Shown piece after piece: positions 37,839 through 45,021 of a DNA stretch of 64,000 nt. Positions within the stretch are counted from its first letter, which is position 1. Every line of letters begins with the position of its first letter. The stretch comes from Betaproteobacteria bacterium. Lineage in GTDB: Bacteria; Pseudomonadota; Gammaproteobacteria; Burkholderiales; Methylophilaceae. The notes beneath the pieces were generated by a model. The model had not been told where the DNA came from. It saw nothing but the letters and a program-made list of their open reading frames with translations, and ran no database searches. The stretch lies in NCBI GenBank assembly GCA_016867975.1, contig VGIC01000001.1, positions 1 to 64,000 on the forward strand, written 5' to 3'. Position numbers and translations under genes: made by a program.

Positions 37839-37988
37839 ATGAAGAAGCTTTTATTAGGTTTGCTAGTTGCTTTTGCTTTTAACGCTGTGCCTGTTGTTGT
37901 GTATGCTGATGAACCATTACCAGAAATTGCTCCTGTAGATGAGCCTACGGTCCCGCCTTTGACTGTAGATACTTCTGTTAACGAATAG
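37839..37988 (+). CDS. Small secreted acidic, proline-rich peptide
   Basis: The 49-residue product has a clear signal peptide (KKLLLGLLVAFAFNAVPVVVYA, cut after about residue 23). The mature part of about 26 residues is acidic and Pro-rich (DEPLPEIAPVDEPTVPPL). It has an AGAGGG ribosome-binding site and is followed 14 bases later by a strong terminator, so it appears to be a genuine gene. No family is recognised; no cysteine or lipobox is present. Confidence 0.65.
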   Translation: MKKLLLGLLVAFAFNAVPVVVYADEPLPEIAPVDEPTVPPLTVDTSVNE

Positions 37989-38002
37989 AGCTAGAGACAA
38001 AT

Positions 38003-38032
38003 AAAAAAGCGAAGATTAATCTTCGCTTTTTT
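38003..38032. terminator. Bidirectional terminator
   Basis: A perfect AAAAAAGCGAAG / CTTCGCTTTTTT stem around ATTAAT lies between the convergent small peptide gene and purU. Confidence 0.88.
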
Positions 38033-38051
38033 ACGCATGCTTAAGATCGAC

Positions 38052-38921
38052 TTAATCGAAAATTACGGTTTTGTTCGCATACAGCAAGATGCGATTCTCA
38101 ATATGCCAGTTGACCGCTTTCGATAAAACGACACGCTCAAGATCGCGACCTTTCTGAATCAGGTCTTCTACTTGGTCGCGGTGTGAGATACGATCAATTC
38201 CCTGTTCGATAATCGGACCTTCATCCAATACTTCGGTCACATAATGGCTGGTGGCGCCAATCAGTTTCACCCCTCGTTCGAAGGCGCGATGATAAGGGCG
38301 TGCACCAATAAATGCTGGCAAGAAAGAGTGGTGAATGTTGATAATGCGTTGCGGATATCGTGCAACAAAATCTGGTGACAAAATCTGCATATAGCGTGCC
38401 AATACAATCAAGTCGATCTTGTGGTCGTCAAATAGCTTAAACTGCGCGGCTTCTGCCTGAGGTTTATTGTCCTTGCTCACCTCTATGTATTGAAAATCGA
38501 TGCCATAGAATTTCACCAGATCTTCGGTATCACGGTGGTTACTGATGACCAACGGAATCTCGCATGCGAGTTCACCGCTTTTATGTCGATGCAACAAGTC
38601 GGCCAAACAGTGGTCGTATTGCGACACCATGATGGCGACGCGTGTTTTATGCTGAGAGAGCTTGAGTTGCCACTGCATATTGAACTTGGTTGCAATCGGA
38701 GAGAAAGCTTGGTCAAAATGGGCCGCATCCACATTGAAGCCAGCCAGATCCCATTCTACGCGCATCAAAAATAGATTATTTTCTGCATCCTGATGTTGGT
38801 CTGCGTGTAAAATATTGGCGTTATGCTGAAGCAAGAAGTCAGCAATGGCCGCCACGATGCCCCTGCTATCCGGACAGGTAATCAATAAGGTTGCTGTGTT
38901 TTTCATAACGTTAACGGTCAA
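38052..38921 (-). CDS. purU: Formyltetrahydrofolate deformylase
   Basis: PurU hydrolyses 10-formyl-THF to formate and THF, balancing one-carbon units; this matters in a methylotroph where formate and C1-folate flux is central. Of 289 residues, the first about 80 form an ACT domain (LLITCPDSRGIVAAI), followed by the formyltransferase-fold domain with ARYMQILSPDF, the catalytic HHSFLPAF, and IGATSHYVTEVLDEGPIIEQ. Confidence 0.95.
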   Translation of the reverse strand: MTVNVMKNTATLLITCPDSRGIVAAIADFLLQHNANILHADQHQDAENNLFLMRVEWDLAGFNVDAAHFDQAFSPIATKFNMQWQLKLSQHKTRVAIMVSQYDHCLADLLHRHKSGELACEIPLVISNHRDTEDLVKFYGIDFQYIEVSKDNKPQAEAAQFKLFDDHKIDLIVLARYMQILSPDFVARYPQRIINIHHSFLPAFIGARPYHRAFERGVKLIGATSHYVTEVLDEGPIIEQGIDRISHRDQVEDLIQKGRDLERVVLSKAVNWHIENRILLYANKTVIFD

Positions 38922-38962
38922 GCGGTTGATTTACAATCGTGCAATTATACCTGATGCATCTG

Positions 38963-39093
38963 CCACCTGAATTAAGGACACTTCTATAAATACAGAGTTT
39001 GAGATGCAACACAAGGCGCACGGAACGCAGGAACCTAGATAGTATGCGGCATGCAGCGAGGTTGCGAGTACCGCGCAACGCGGTAATGCGCTC
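38963..39093 (-). repeat. Dispersed repeat, full copy B
   Basis: This is the most complete copy. On the minus strand it runs from GCGCATTACC through CGTTGCGCGG, CTCGCAACCTCGCTG, CCGCATACTATCT and GCGCCTTGTG to GAAGTGTCCTTAAT. A seven-base hairpin (TACCGCG CAA CGCGGTA, 39069-39085) sits at one end. It occupies most of the gap between divergent purU and ispH, so ispH expression must start in or beside it. Confidence 0.75.
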
Positions 39094-39136
39094 AAAAAAT
39101 ATTTATTGAAATACCCCTAAATTGAGATTTTGATGA

Positions 39137-40126
39137 ATGACAAACTCTGAATCCCCCTCCCTAGGCAAGATGAGTGTGCTACTTGCGAACCCGCGCGGCT
39201 TCTGTGCTGGCGTTGATCGTGCCATCATCATCGTAGAGCAGGCACTGGAGAAGTTCGGCGCTCCCATCTACGTGCGACATGAGGTGGTGCATAATAAATT
39301 CGTGGTCGATGCACTACGTGAAAAAGGCGCGGTTTTTGTAGAAGAGCTGGATGAAGTACCTGCTGGCAGTACAGTGATTTTCAGTGCTCATGGCGTTTCT
39401 AAAGCCATCCGTGCAGAGGCCGAAGCGCGCGGCTTAACAGCCTATGATGCCACCTGCCCGCTGGTCACCAAAGTACACATCGAAGTTGAGAAAATGCGTA
39501 AAGCGGGCATGGAGATTATCATGATCGGTCACAAAGGTCATCCCGAGGTTGAGGGCACCATGGGCCAGGTGGCGTCTGGCATTTACCTTGTTGAGACCCC
39601 AGAAGACGTGAACCGATTGCAAGTAACAGACCCTAACAAGCTGGCCTATGTCACACAGACCACCTTGTCGATGGATGATGCTGCTTTGGTGATCAATGCG
39701 CTGAAAACAAGATTCCCGTTGATCAGCGCTCCTAAAAGTGACGATATTTGCTATGCCACACAAAATCGTCAGGATGCCATCAAAATCATGGCAAAAGACT
39801 GCGATTTGGTGATTGTTGTCGGCTCACCCAATAGTTCGAACTCGAATCGTTTGCGCGAAGTGGCGCAAAATCAGGGGGCAGAGGCCTACATGGTGGACAG
39901 TGCCAGCTATATCAAGCCTGAATGGCTGAAAGACAAACAAAGGGTCGGCGTATCTGCCGGTGCTTCAGCCCCTGAGGTACTGGTAAAGGAAGTGATCGCA
40001 AAACTTCAGGCATTAGGTGCTACTCAGATAGAAGAATTACAAGGCGTGGTCGAGAGTGTGGTGTTTCAACTGCCCAAGAATCTGACCAGTGCACCCAGAA
40101 GAACTGAGGGTGTGGGCAGAAGTTGA
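39137..40126 (+). CDS. ispH: 4-hydroxy-3-methylbut-2-enyl diphosphate reductase
   Basis: IspH is the final MEP-pathway enzyme, making IPP and DMAPP with a [4Fe-4S] cluster. The three cluster cysteines are in [21 protein letters not shown] and [11 protein letters not shown]; the EGTMGQ and [13 protein letters not shown] loops are conserved. The 329-residue length is a little longer than in E. coli. The start is the second of two overlapping ATGs. The stop overlaps the nudB start. Confidence 0.96.
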   Translation: MTNSESPSLGKMSVLLANPRGFCAGVDRAIIIVEQALEKFGAPIYVRHEVVHNKFVVDALREKGAVFVEELDEVPAGSTVIFSAHGVSKAIRAEAEARGLTAYDATCPLVTKVHIEVEKMRKAGMEIIMIGHKGHPEVEGTMGQVASGIYLVETPEDVNRLQVTDPNKLAYVTQTTLSMDDAALVINALKTRFPLISAPKSDDICYATQNRQDAIKIMAKDCDLVIVVGSPNSSNSNRLREVAQNQGAEAYMVDSASYIKPEWLKDKQRVGVSAGASAPEVLVKEVIAKLQALGATQIEELQGVVESVVFQLPKNLTSAPRRTEGVGRS

Positions 40127-40575
40127 AAGCTTATAAGACACCTGTTTCTACGCTGGTACTGATTCATACGCCTGACTTGCAGGTCTTGGTGATGGAGCGG
40201 GCGGATAAAGCCGGGTTCTGGCAGTCTGTGACAGGAAGCGTGGAAGGCGATGAAGCACCGCAGCAAGCCGCCATCCGTGAGGTGCTGGAAGAAACCGGGT
40301 TGAATGCTTTGGCGTATGATTTTCAAGACTGGCATGTCTCAAATGTCTATGAGATTTATCCACATTGGCAATACCGCTACGCCCCAGGGGTCACCCAGAA
40401 CCGCGAGCATCTCTTTGGTCTCACTTTACCTAGCCCGATGCCGGTTCGACTTGCTCCCAACGAGCATGTGCGCTATGCCTGGCTGGATTGGCGCGAGGCA
40501 GCGAGCCGGGTTTTTTCCTGGACCAATGTCGATGCATTAAAAAGATTAGGTGAGCGTCATCACTTAACGTTATAA
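40123..40575 (+). CDS. nudB: Dihydroneopterin triphosphate diphosphatase
   Basis: This Nudix hydrolase of folate synthesis has 150 residues. The Nudix box [11 protein letters not shown]...REVLEETG (about 38-60) has the needed glutamates, and GFWQSVTGS precedes it as in NudB. It starts at TTG, sharing TTGA with the ispH stop, so it is translationally coupled. With FolE2 and pteridine reductase in the window it fits the pterin/folate theme. Confidence 0.9.
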   Translation: MKAYKTPVSTLVLIHTPDLQVLVMERADKAGFWQSVTGSVEGDEAPQQAAIREVLEETGLNALAYDFQDWHVSNVYEIYPHWQYRYAPGVTQNREHLFGLTLPSPMPVRLAPNEHVRYAWLDWREAASRVFSWTNVDALKRLGERHHLTL

Positions 40576-40617
40576 AATAGGCATTTTAAAATTAACGCAT
40601 TTACGAAACATCAATCT

Positions 40618-41715
40618 ATGCAAACAGCTCCAATTAAATTTGAACGCTATCAGGTTGCAGATGATGCAGACTGTCAACGTCGCATTATTGCAGCGAAAGA
40701 AAAACTCGGTAACCGATTGGTGATTTTAGGACATCACTATCAGCATGAAAGTGTTTATCGACATGCTGACTACACTGGGGATTCACTCAAGCTTTCTCGT
40801 TACGCAGTGGATGTCGATGCGGAATACATCGTGTTCCTCGGGGTGCACTTTATGGCGGAGGTTGCCGATATTTTAAGTCGACCCGAACAGGTTGCGATTC
40901 TGCCAGATTTGGCAGCAGGCTGTTCAATGGCGGATATGGCGAACTTAGCAAAAGTGGAGCGCAGTTATCGAGAGTTGAATAAGGTGCTGACCTTTGATGA
41001 GCACATCACCCCAGTCACCTATATTAACTCCGCCGCAGATTTGAAAGCGTTTTGTGGGGAGCATGGCGGCATTGTTTGCACCAGCACCAATGCCCCTAAG
41101 ATTTTAGAGTGGGCGTTTAAGCAACGCGAGAAAGTGCTGTTTTTCCCAGATCAGAATCTCGGGCGCTGGAGTGGTCACAAAATGGGGATTCCACTTGAGA
41201 AAATGCCAGTCTGGGACCCTGATCAGCCGCTGGGTGGTTTGACGGTTGAGCAAATCAAGAATGCCAAAATCCTGTTGTGGAAGGGCCACTGTGCCGTGCA
41301 CCAAATGTTCCGCTTGCAGAACATTGAACGATTTAGGGCTGAACATCCGGATGGATTTGTCATCTCGCACCCTGAGTCACCATTTGAAGTGTGTCAGCAC
41401 TCAGATTACGTGGGTTCGACCGAGTATATCTTAAAAACAGTCAGTGATGCACCAGCCGGCACCAAGTGGCTGGTGGGTACAGAGTTGAATTTGGTAAACC
41501 GTTTGGCCGAACAGATGAAATCGCAGGAAAAATGGGTGCAGTTCATGAGTCATGTCATCTGCGAATGCTCGACCATGGCGCGCATTGATCCTCAGCATTT
41601 GGCCTGGGTGCTGGAGAACTTGGCTGAAGGGAGTGTCGTTAACCAGATTAAGGTACCGGAGCATGAGGCAAAACTTGCGAAACTGACTTTAGACAGAATG
41701 CTGCAAGCGTCATGA
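40618..41715 (+). CDS. nadA: Quinolinate synthase A
   Basis: NadA condenses iminoaspartate and DHAP to quinolinate for NAD synthesis using a [4Fe-4S] cluster. The 365-residue protein has the cluster cysteines in AGCSMADM (Cys102), IVCTSTNAPK and ICECSTMARI, plus GHHYQHESVYRHADYTGDS near the N terminus. It shares an ATGA overlap with the following HIT gene. Confidence 0.95.
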   Translation: MQTAPIKFERYQVADDADCQRRIIAAKEKLGNRLVILGHHYQHESVYRHADYTGDSLKLSRYAVDVDAEYIVFLGVHFMAEVADILSRPEQVAILPDLAAGCSMADMANLAKVERSYRELNKVLTFDEHITPVTYINSAADLKAFCGEHGGIVCTSTNAPKILEWAFKQREKVLFFPDQNLGRWSGHKMGIPLEKMPVWDPDQPLGGLTVEQIKNAKILLWKGHCAVHQMFRLQNIERFRAEHPDGFVISHPESPFEVCQHSDYVGSTEYILKTVSDAPAGTKWLVGTELNLVNRLAEQMKSQEKWVQFMSHVICECSTMARIDPQHLAWVLENLAEGSVVNQIKVPEHEAKLAKLTLDRMLQAS

Positions 41716-42146
41716 TCAAGAACTGTGCACTGTGTGCAGAAAGCCCGCATCGCATCTTATGGCAAGATGATTTTTGTCGTGTGGTTCTACTGGAAGATGC
41801 GGATTATCCTGCATATTGCCGCGTGGAGTTGATTGCGCACATCAAGGAAATGACAGACTTGCCCCCCACTGAACGCGCTCGTATGATGAAAGTGGCGTTT
41901 GTGGTAGAGTCGGCAATTCGCGAATTATTCAACCCTGATAAGATCAATCTGGCTAGCTTGGGTAACAAAACACCGCATATTCACTGGCACGTGATTCCGC
42001 GCTTTGAGCATGACAAGCACTTTCCCAACTCACACTGGGGCGAAGCGCTACGTGCGGGAAACACAGCCTCGCTGAAAGAAGAAGAAAAGACTGCGCTTGC
42101 CGAAAAAATTAGCGCACTCCTACAAGTAAATGATCTAGACAATTAG
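41712..42146 (+). CDS. HIT-family hydrolase
   Basis: The 144-residue histidine-triad protein has the active site TPHIHWHVIPR (about 89-99). N-terminal CALCAES resembles metal-knuckle variants in this family. Likely substrates are dinucleoside polyphosphates or nucleoside phosphoramidates. Its 3' end overlaps the convergent ferredoxin gene by 12 bases. Confidence 0.9.
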   Translation: MIKNCALCAESPHRILWQDDFCRVVLLEDADYPAYCRVELIAHIKEMTDLPPTERARMMKVAFVVESAIRELFNPDKINLASLGNKTPHIHWHVIPRFEHDKHFPNSHWGEALRAGNTASLKEEEKTALAEKISALLQVNDLDN

Positions 42147-42446
42147 CCGATCAACAACCTTGCCATTGACTAAATGGCTTTCAATAATTTCATCGATATC
42201 TTCGTTATCAACAAAGGTATACCAGACTGCCTGCGGGTAAATCACTAACAACGGACCCTCACCGCAACGGTCAAAACAACCAGCACGATTGACACGCACT
42301 TTGCCTCTTCCATTCAACCCTATTTTTTTCACTTGCGTCTTCATGTGGTCGAACGCGGTTTCTGCACATTTATCCATGCAGCATGTGGTGCCATCATCAC
42401 GCTGATTTAGGCAGAAAAATACGTGGTATTGAAAGTGATTGGCCAT
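42135..42446 (-). CDS. Thioredoxin-like [2Fe-2S] ferredoxin
   Basis: The 103-residue protein begins FQYHVFFCLNQRDDG and carries four cysteine ligand positions (FFC, TTCC, GCFDRC). The RVNRAGCFDRCGEGPLLVIYPQ segment is typical of the thioredoxin-like ferredoxin family. The redox partner is unknown. It converges on and overlaps the HIT gene. Confidence 0.9.
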   Translation of the reverse strand: MANHFQYHVFFCLNQRDDGTTCCMDKCAETAFDHMKTQVKKIGLNGRGKVRVNRAGCFDRCGEGPLLVIYPQAVWYTFVDNEDIDEIIESHLVNGKVVDRLIV

Positions 42447-42466
42447 ACTATGTTGAACCTCAGTGT

Positions 42467-43432
42467 TTATTCGGTGGCTAGACTATCTTCTTTAGTAAAC
42501 GTCCAAGTCCTAGTGATACTTAAAATATCAACCTCGTTACGTATATCTTCAGGAAAGCGTGCATAGGGGGCACCCAACTCTACAATGTGTTTGGCTGCTT
42601 CGTCTAGCACCTTATGTCCTGAACTACGGTTGACCTCGATTCCTTCGATACTACCATCTTCCCTGATTGAGACCGTTAACTGCAGTTGGCCGTAGAGCTT
42701 AAGGCTTTTTGCTGCTTCCGGATAGTTTAAATTGCCGATTCTTTCCACTTTCTGCCGCCATGCTTCTACATACATGGCGTAGCGGTATTCTTTGGTGCGT
42801 CCTCCTACAAATTTACGTTTAGGGCGCTTTTGATATTCTTCTTGTTGTTTAGAAATTTGCGCTTCTAATCGCTCCATCTGTAAGGCCATGGAGGTCAGAT
42901 TATCCAAATCAAGTTTCTTAGGCGTGGCTTGATGATTCAGTTCAGCAGCTTGTGAGGCGATCTTTTTTGTAGGTTCGGACTCTAGCTTCCTGTCAGCGTT
43001 GACCTGCGTCATCAGCGCCTGCACTTGTTGCTCCAGTTCCACAACGTGCTTTTCTTCTTTAGTTTGATCAGTTGCTTTGGCAGTCTCTCGAGTCTTAACT
43101 TCCTGTTTTAGTGTGAGTTCAGATTTTTGTTCTTTTAATGCGGGCAATGCGGTCTTCATCTTGAGGTCTTTATCCGTATTGCCACCACGGTCCAGATTGG
43201 ACTGCGCATGCAAATCGGCATTCTCAGGTTTGGCAAGCGTTTTTGAATTTACCAGCACGACCTCCAATACTGGCAAGTAGTCGCGTAATTTTCTCAGTTC
43301 AGGTTGGAATTGAATGCTCAAGATAATGGCGTGAAAGAAAATCGAGCACAAAATCGCTATGGTCATCACGCTCAATGTTTTTAATTGAGCATTTAACCTC
43401 ATCACACACTGGGATAGCTTCAATGGCATCAA
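42467..43432 (-). CDS. TonB-like energy transducer
   Basis: The 321-residue protein has one N-terminal membrane helix (about 22-40), a long charged linker rich in Lys, Glu and Gln with a coiled-coil section (about 130-205), and a C-terminal TonB domain (YPEAAKSLKLYGQLQLTVSI...G.IEGIEVNRSSGHKVLDEAA). The linker is coiled-coil rather than the usual Pro-rich type. It would energise outer-membrane receptors with ExbBD, which are not in the window. It ends 20 bases before the ferredoxin gene. Confidence 0.85.
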   Translation of the reverse strand: MMPLKLSQCVMRLNAQLKTLSVMTIAILCSIFFHAIILSIQFQPELRKLRDYLPVLEVVLVNSKTLAKPENADLHAQSNLDRGGNTDKDLKMKTALPALKEQKSELTLKQEVKTRETAKATDQTKEEKHVVELEQQVQALMTQVNADRKLESEPTKKIASQAAELNHQATPKKLDLDNLTSMALQMERLEAQISKQQEEYQKRPKRKFVGGRTKEYRYAMYVEAWRQKVERIGNLNYPEAAKSLKLYGQLQLTVSIREDGSIEGIEVNRSSGHKVLDEAAKHIVELGAPYARFPEDIRNEVDILSITRTWTFTKEDSLATE

Positions 43433-43437
43433 TTTAA

Positions 43438-43490
43438 CCTAGGAACCGCAGTTAAACACGTTGGGTATGCGGGGTTTTTGGGTGAGTTGG
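43438..43490. repeat. Hairpin repeat, copy 2, overlapping the mpl 3' end
   Basis: CCTAGGAACCGCAGTTAAACACGTT matches 25942-25966 with one difference. The right part is slightly longer and changed. The mpl stop codon (TTA at 43452-43454) and the codons for its last about 12 residues fall inside it. Confidence 0.75.
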
Positions 43491-44981
43491 ATTTAATGCA
43501 TCCAGTAGTTTCTGATGAATCCCGCCAAACCCGCCGTTGCTCATCACCAATACGTGGTCACCAGCCTGTGCAATATCTCGAATAGCTACCACCAGTTGAT
43601 TCAAGTCATCATGTACCTGAGCTTTTTCTTGCAATGGTGCTAACGCCTCTGCGGCATCCCATCCCAGATTAGGCTGATAACAAAATACTAGATCGGCTAC
43701 TTTTAGACTCGTGGGTAATGCGCTTTTCATGACGCCTAGTTTCATGGTATTAGAGCGCGGTTCCAATACGGCCAGAATACGAGCGTCGCCCACTTTAGCA
43801 CGCAAGCCAGCAATTGTGGTTTCAATCGCGGTAGGGTGGTGCGCGAAATCATCGTAAACTGTCACACCATTGACCACGCCACGTACTTCCATACGGCGTT
43901 TCACATTTTTGAACTCCGTCAGGGCTGCAATGCTCACGTCAACCGCAACACCCGCATGCCGTGCAGCAGCAATACTGGCCAGCGCATTCATTCGGTTATG
44001 CTCACCAAGCAAACCCCATGCTACACGCCCTTGAGTTTTCCCCTGATACACGACATCGAAGCCACCATCCCCTAAAGCATAGGCGGCCTGCCAGTCATCA
44101 TCCGTTCCGAACTTTTCCACTGGAGTCCAACATCCCTGATTAATCACCCGTTGCAGACTATGCTCTTTACCGTTCGTGACCACCAAACCTTGTTGTGGAA
44201 CGGTACGCACCAAATGATGGAACTGCTTTTCAATGGTCCCAAGGTTTTCAAAAATATCAGCGTGGTCGAATTCCAGATTATTCAGCACTGCAGTACGCGG
44301 ACGGTAATGCACGAACTTGGAGCGCTTATCGAAGAAGGCAGTGTCATATTCGTCTGCCTCAATCACAAAAAAAGGCGAGCAAAAATCATCTTCTGGTGCG
44401 CTACTGCGTTGCGCGGTGCGCGTAACCTCGCTGTACTCATTTGTACTATCTCGGCTACTGTGCTCCGTACGCCTTGTATCGCATGCAGAATCTGGATTTT
44501 TGTTGAAGTGACTATCTTTAGGTGAGATTTGCGGCAAACGTGCTGAAACCGAAAAATTCTCGGGCACGCCACCAATTAAAAACCCAGGAGCTAGCCCAGC
44601 ATATTCCAAAATCCACGCCAGCATGGAGCTGGTCGTTGTCTTGCCATGCGTACCAGCTACAGCGAGCACCCACTTACCTTGCAACACATTCTCTGCCAAC
44701 CATTGCGGACCAGAAATATACGGTAGCCCACGGTTCAGGATTTCTTCCATCAGCGGATTACCACGAGATACCACATTGCCAATGACGTAAATATCTGGGT
44801 TGAGCTGAGTTTGTTCGGGTGAAAAACCTTCGATTAGCGCTATGCCTTGCGCTTCTAACTGCGTACTCATGGGCGGATAAACATTGGCATCACAACCTGT
44901 GACTTTATGCCCCGCCTGTTTCGCCAGCACGGCAATGCCACCCATAAACGTGCCGCAAATACCTAAAATGTGAATGTGCAT
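43452..44981 (-). CDS. mpl: Mpl, UDP-MurNAc:tripeptide ligase, with in-frame repeat insertion
   Basis: Mpl reattaches recycled L-Ala-gamma-D-Glu-mDAP to UDP-MurNAc. Mur-ligase features are intact: HILGICGTFMGG at the N terminus, ATP loop GTHGKTTTSS (111-120), NNLEFDHADIF, HHPTAIETTI, and the end GGFGGIHQKLLDAL. At 509 residues it is about 50 longer than usual. The excess is residues about 150-200, between NFSVSARL and SPFFVIEADEYD, which are contiguous in relatives. This segment (44382-44534) is low in hydrophobics and coincides with repeat copy C. The last residues (PTHPKTPHTQRV) come from a second repeat. Reading frame and catalytic motifs are kept, so activity is plausible. Confidence 0.93.
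   Translation of the reverse strand: MHIHILGICGTFMGGIAVLAKQAGHKVTGCDANVYPPMSTQLEAQGIALIEGFSPEQTQLNPDIYVIGNVVSRGNPLMEEILNRGLPYISGPQWLAENVLQGKWVLAVAGTHGKTTTSSMLAWILEYAGLAPGFLIGGVPENFSVSARLPQISPKDSHFNKNPDSACDTRRTEHSSRDSTNEYSEVTRTAQRSSAPEDDFCSPFFVIEADEYDTAFFDKRSKFVHYRPRTAVLNNLEFDHADIFENLGTIEKQFHHLVRTVPQQGLVVTNGKEHSLQRVINQGCWTPVEKFGTDDDWQAAYALGDGGFDVVYQGKTQGRVAWGLLGEHNRMNALASIAAARHAGVAVDVSIAALTEFKNVKRRMEVRGVVNGVTVYDDFAHHPTAIETTIAGLRAKVGDARILAVLEPRSNTMKLGVMKSALPTSLKVADLVFCYQPNLGWDAAEALAPLQEKAQVHDDLNQLVVAIRDIAQAGDHVLVMSNGGFGGIHQKLLDALNPTHPKTPHTQRV
44395..44525 (+). repeat. Dispersed repeat, copy C, inside mpl
   Basis: Aligned with copy B (reverse complement) it shares GCGTTGCGCGGT, AACCTCGCTG, TACTATCT, GCCTTGT and GAAGTG in the same order and spacing. 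It lies within the in-frame insertion of mpl and has no stop codon in the mpl frame. Confidence 0.75.
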
Positions 44982-45021
44982 AAGTTTTTTTATTGGGTTC
45001 TAAACAATCAAGATTCTAAAT

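Noticed and set aside
44151-44525. A plus-strand gene of 124 codons inside mpl
   Set aside because: It is opposite conserved mpl sequence and partly covers the repeat; there is no ribosome-binding site or family match.
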